Source of the DNA: an uncultured Sphingomonadaceae bacterium
GTDB lineage: Bacteria; Pseudomonadota; Alphaproteobacteria; Sphingomonadales; Sphingomonadaceae
Assembly: GCA_937873035.1 (NCBI GenBank)
Contig: CALMVA010000033.1
Span: 1-37,279 of the forward strand
Direction of reading: 5' to 3'
DNA: 37,279 bases
The first letter of the stretch is position 1, and each line of letters begins with the position of its first letter. The position numbers were made by a program, and so were the translations under genes. Of this stretch, positions 34,814 through 37,279 are shown one piece after another. The notes under the pieces are model-generated. The model was not told the origin of the DNA, ran no database searches, and worked only from the letters and a program-made list of their open reading frames with translations.

Positions 34814-34843
34814 GACAATGCATATACCATTGTCTGGTGTCAA
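34814..34843 (-). promoter_or_regulatory. Promoter and palindromic operator of higBA
   Basis: On the minus strand a perfect TTGACA (34843-34838), 17 bases, then CATTGT (34820-34815). A perfect 7-base palindrome GACAATG..CATTGTC (34814-34834) covers the spacer and -10, an ideal place for HigA autorepression. The start point would be only a few bases before the GTG of higB. Confidence 0.65.
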
Positions 34844-34861
34844 TAGGCGGTGTACACCTTC

Positions 34862-35260
34862 ATGATGCCGCCGATATTCACCCTCGCGATCGCGCCTGCC
34901 CCCGAAGATTTCGATGAACTTGGCCATGTCAACAACGCGGTCTGGGTGCGCTGGGTGCAGGATGTGGCGACGGCGCACTGGTCGGCAGTGGCGCGGGCGG
35001 AGGACATTGCGGCCTATGTCTGGGTCGTGGTGCGGCACGAGATCGACTATCTCGGCAATGTCAGCCCCGGTGAAAGCGTGACCGCGCGGACATGGATCAG
35101 CGACCCGCCCAAAGGCGCGCGCTTTGACCGCAATGTGGAATTTCTGAACGCCGCCGGAAAGGCCGTGGTGCGCGCGAAGACGACCTGGGCGATGATCGAC
35201 CGTGCTTCGGGCCGTATTGCGCGCGTGCGCGACGAGATTGCCGCGCCGTTTTTCGCCTGA
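34862..35260 (+). CDS. Acyl-CoA thioesterase, hotdog fold (YbgC/4HBT-like)
   Basis: A 132-residue cytoplasmic thioesterase expected to hydrolyse acyl-CoA or acyl-ACP. The 4HBT signature is EDFDELGHVNNAVWVRWVQD, with the Asp of the family's catalytic Asp-x-x-G-H-V-N-N. The YVWVVVRHEIDYLGNVSPGE and WAMIDRASGRIARV segments complete the hotdog core. Start is uncertain: ATG 34862 or 34865 is used, while an in-frame GTG at 34850 is also open; no good ribosome site marks any. It is divergent from higB, and their promoters must share the 54 bases between them. The substrate is not evident. Confidence 0.88.
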   Translation: MMPPIFTLAIAPAPEDFDELGHVNNAVWVRWVQDVATAHWSAVARAEDIAAYVWVVVRHEIDYLGNVSPGESVTARTWISDPPKGARFDRNVEFLNAAGKAVVRAKTTWAMIDRASGRIARVRDEIAAPFFA

Positions 35261-35265
35261 CACGA

Positions 35266-35297
35266 CAGGGCCTGTTTTCATCAGGGTCTGTTTCCAT
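35266..35297. repeat. Two tandem 16-base repeats before the exporter gene
   Basis: CAGGGCCTGTTTTCAT (35266-35281) is followed directly by CAGGGTCTGTTTCCAT (35282-35297), with two differences. It lies just after the thioesterase stop and could mark a promoter or regulator site for the exporter gene; no factor was recognised. Confidence 0.55.
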
Positions 35298-35326
35298 CGC
35301 CGCGCGATATGATCTAGGGAGGCTCC

Positions 35327-37147
35327 ATGCCGCCCCAAGCCCCTGTCAGCACAGACACGAACAACCTCGATTTCGCCGTGATGCGGCGCTTCATTCCCTA
35401 TTTGTGGCCCAGGGACACGCCGGGGTTGCGCATCCGCATCATCATCGCGCTGTTGCTCGTGCTGGTGTCAAAGGGCGTGCAGATCAGCATGGGCTTTCTT
35501 TATGGCGCTGCCATCGACAAGATGAAGCCGGGGCTGGAAGCGGGCGCGCAACTCGCCATCGGGCTGGTCGTGGCCTATGCGGGCGCGCGCTTTGCGGGCG
35601 TGCTGTTCGACAATCTGCGCAATGTGGTGTTCGAGCGCGTCGGGCAGGATGCGACGCGGCGACTGGCGGAGCACGTTTTTGCGCACCTCCATCAGTTGAG
35701 CCTGCGCTTCCATTTGTCGCGCCGCACCGGCGCCGTCACCAAAGTCATCGAGCGGGGCACCAAGAGCATTGATGTGATGCTCTACTTCCTCCTCTTCAAC
35801 ATCGCGCCAACGGTGATCGAGTTGACGGCGGTGATGGTTATTTTCGGCACCAAATTCTCGCTTGGGCTCGTTGCGGCGACCGCGATCATGGTGGTCAGCT
35901 ACATCTTCTTTACGCAGAAGGTGACTGACTGGCGCAACCAGTTGCGCGCCGAGATGAACGAGCTGGATACCGCCACCGTCGCTCGCTCGGTCGATAGTCT
36001 GCTCAACTATGAGACGGTCAAATATTTCAACGCCGAAAAGCGCGAGGCCGATTATTACGGCAAGGTCGCGCGCCGCTATGCCGATGCGGCGGTAAAGTCT
36101 GAAAATTCGCTCGCCTGGCTCAATATCGGCCAGTCGCTCATCACCAACCTGATGATGGCGGGCGCGATGGGCTATACCGTATGGGGCTGGTCGCGCGGGG
36201 ACTATTCAACCGGCGATGTCGTGCTGGTCAACACGCTGCTCGCCCAGCTGTTCCGCCCGCTCGATATGCTTGGCATGGTCTATCGCACCGTGCGCCAGGG
36301 GTTGACCGACATGGCTGCGATGTTTGATCTGATCGACACCGAGACCGAAGTGAAGGACCGCCCGAATGCGGCGCTGCTGGCCATCGACGGCGGTGCGCTT
36401 GCGTTTGAGGATGTGAGCTTTGCCTATGATGCGGACCGGCCGATCCTGAAAGGCGTCAGCTTTGCCATTCCTCCGGGGCGGACGCTGGCTGTCGTCGGGC
36501 CTTCGGGGGCTGGCAAGTCCACACTCGCGCGGCTCATCTACCGCTTTTACGACGTGACCGGCGGGCGCGTGACGATTGACGGGCAGGACGTGCGCGATGT
36601 GACGCAATCCTCGCTGCGCGCGGCCATCGGCATTGTTCCGCAGGATACCGTGCTGTTCAACGACAGTATCGGCTATAATATCGGCTATGGCCGCGCGGGT
36701 GCTTCGCAGGATGAGATCGAGGCGGCGGCGCGCGGGGCGCAGATCCATGCATTCATCGCAGCCCAGCCGCAGCAATATGAGACGCAGGTCGGCGAGCGCG
36801 GGCTGAAGCTTTCGGGCGGTGAAAAACAGCGCGTGGCCATCGCCCGCACGCTGCTCAAGGACCCGCCGATCCTCATTCTCGACGAGGCGACCTCGGCGCT
36901 TGACAGCCGGACGGAGGCCGAAATCCAGTCGACGCTTGAACGCGTGTCCGAGCGGCGCACGACCATCGTCATCGCGCACCGCCTCTCGACCATCGTCGAT
37001 GCAGATCAGATCATCGTGCTCGACGCAGGCCGCGTGGCCGAGCGCGGCACCCATGCAGAGCTGCTGCGCCATGGCGGCCTCTACGCCGAAATGTGGGCGC
37101 GCCAGCAGGCCGAGGATGACGAGGAAGGCGCGGTCGCGGCGGAATGA
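35327..37147 (+). CDS. Atm1-type ABC exporter (transmembrane and ATPase domains fused)
   Basis: A half-transporter of 606 residues that works as a homodimer in the inner membrane. Six membrane helices lie in residues 20-310, followed by the ATPase: Walker A GPSGAGKST (K397), signature LSGGE (495-499) and Walker B ILILDEATSALD. It closely resembles the crystallised Atm1 of Novosphingobium aromaticivorans, e.g. FDNLRNVVFERVGQDATRRL and FLLFNIAPTVIELTAV, from memory of that sequence. Those proteins export glutathione conjugates and protect against heavy metals; mitochondrial Atm1 serves iron-sulfur metabolism. AGGGAGG lies 5 bases before the ATG. A pair of tandem 16-base repeats is just upstream. 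Confidence 0.93.
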   Translation: MPPQAPVSTDTNNLDFAVMRRFIPYLWPRDTPGLRIRIIIALLLVLVSKGVQISMGFLYGAAIDKMKPGLEAGAQLAIGLVVAYAGARFAGVLFDNLRNVVFERVGQDATRRLAEHVFAHLHQLSLRFHLSRRTGAVTKVIERGTKSIDVMLYFLLFNIAPTVIELTAVMVIFGTKFSLGLVAATAIMVVSYIFFTQKVTDWRNQLRAEMNELDTATVARSVDSLLNYETVKYFNAEKREADYYGKVARRYADAAVKSENSLAWLNIGQSLITNLMMAGAMGYTVWGWSRGDYSTGDVVLVNTLLAQLFRPLDMLGMVYRTVRQGLTDMAAMFDLIDTETEVKDRPNAALLAIDGGALAFEDVSFAYDADRPILKGVSFAIPPGRTLAVVGPSGAGKSTLARLIYRFYDVTGGRVTIDGQDVRDVTQSSLRAAIGIVPQDTVLFNDSIGYNIGYGRAGASQDEIEAAARGAQIHAFIAAQPQQYETQVGERGLKLSGGEKQRVAIARTLLKDPPILILDEATSALDSRTEAEIQSTLERVSERRTTIVIAHRLSTIVDADQIIVLDAGRVAERGTHAELLRHGGLYAEMWARQQAEDDEEGAVAAE

Positions 37148-37152
37148 GCGCG

Positions 37153-37279
37153 CTAAACAGAGCCCTCGGCAAGGATCATTTCTGGCTCGTAAAGTCGGCG
37201 ATTGTCGGAGTTGAATTCATATTTCACATCGCACAGTAAATTATGAAGATCGACCAGCTTGAATGCGGCGGCACGATAT
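37153..37279 (-). CDS. C-terminal end of an unidentified gene (cut by window edge)
   Basis: On the minus strand an open frame enters at the edge and ends at TAG 37155-37153. Its 41 residues read like a real protein tail (FKLVDLHNLLCDVKYEFNSD.. then LYEPEMILAEGSV). It converges on the exporter gene with a 5-base gap. The stretch is richer in A and T than the rest of the window. I do not recognise the family. Confidence 0.5.
   Translation of the reverse strand, partial: YRAAAFKLVDLHNLLCDVKYEFNSDNRRLYEPEMILAEGSV

Overview
The window looks like core chromosome of a high-GC alphaproteobacterium, most probably of the order Sphingomonadales. Four things point there: the short palindromic intergenic repeat that begins CGTCACCCCAGCG, common in sphingomonad genomes; the closeness of the last transporter to the Atm1 exporter of Novosphingobium aromaticivorans; a fused PabB-PabC protein; and the presence of a TorF-type porin and an RNase E with a long acidic insert. 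I cannot name the genus from sequence alone. No rRNA, tRNA, CRISPR, insertion sequence or phage gene was seen.

Layout. 1-3126: the start of an aldehyde dehydrogenase, an exported M20 peptidase and a divergent serine hydrolase of the beta-lactamase fold. 3137-5335: glnB-glnA with a probable sigma-54/NtrC control region. 5376-8298: methionine aminopeptidase and an S9 peptidase. 8461-12479: a folate-pathway pabB-pabC fusion, an aspartate aminotransferase and a TorF-like porin. 12686-20881: a tightly packed minus-strand block, in transcription order thyA, folA, an M19 dipeptidase, ribF, a GDPD-like gene, ileS, lspA and a lipoprotein. 20980-26813: a frameshifted RadC-like gene, then amidase, mrcA, prfB and a lipoprotein methyltransferase on the minus strand. 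27269-34150: rne, a BepA-like protease, a DsbA-like protein and oligopeptidase B on the plus strand. 34202-37279: a higBA toxin-antitoxin module, a thioesterase, an Atm1-type exporter and the tail of an unknown gene.

The genes mostly serve housekeeping. GlnB and GlnA form the nitrogen-assimilation pair. ThyA, FolA and PabBC all touch folate. LspA and a lipoprotein follow IleRS in a layout often seen in proteobacteria. PBP1A and the amidase act on peptidoglycan. Several peptidases (M20, M19, two S9, M48) suggest active peptide turnover in the envelope.

The most striking observation is a copy of the dispersed palindromic repeat lying in frame inside ileS, where it encodes about 21 residues of isoleucyl-tRNA synthetase. 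Two further copies sit between genes (6283-6351 and 12539-12607). Other notable points are a G8 run that breaks the RadC-like gene, a predicted lipoprotein with a methyltransferase fold, a terminator whose stem encodes the end of mrcA, and low-GC patches inside ribF and ileS.
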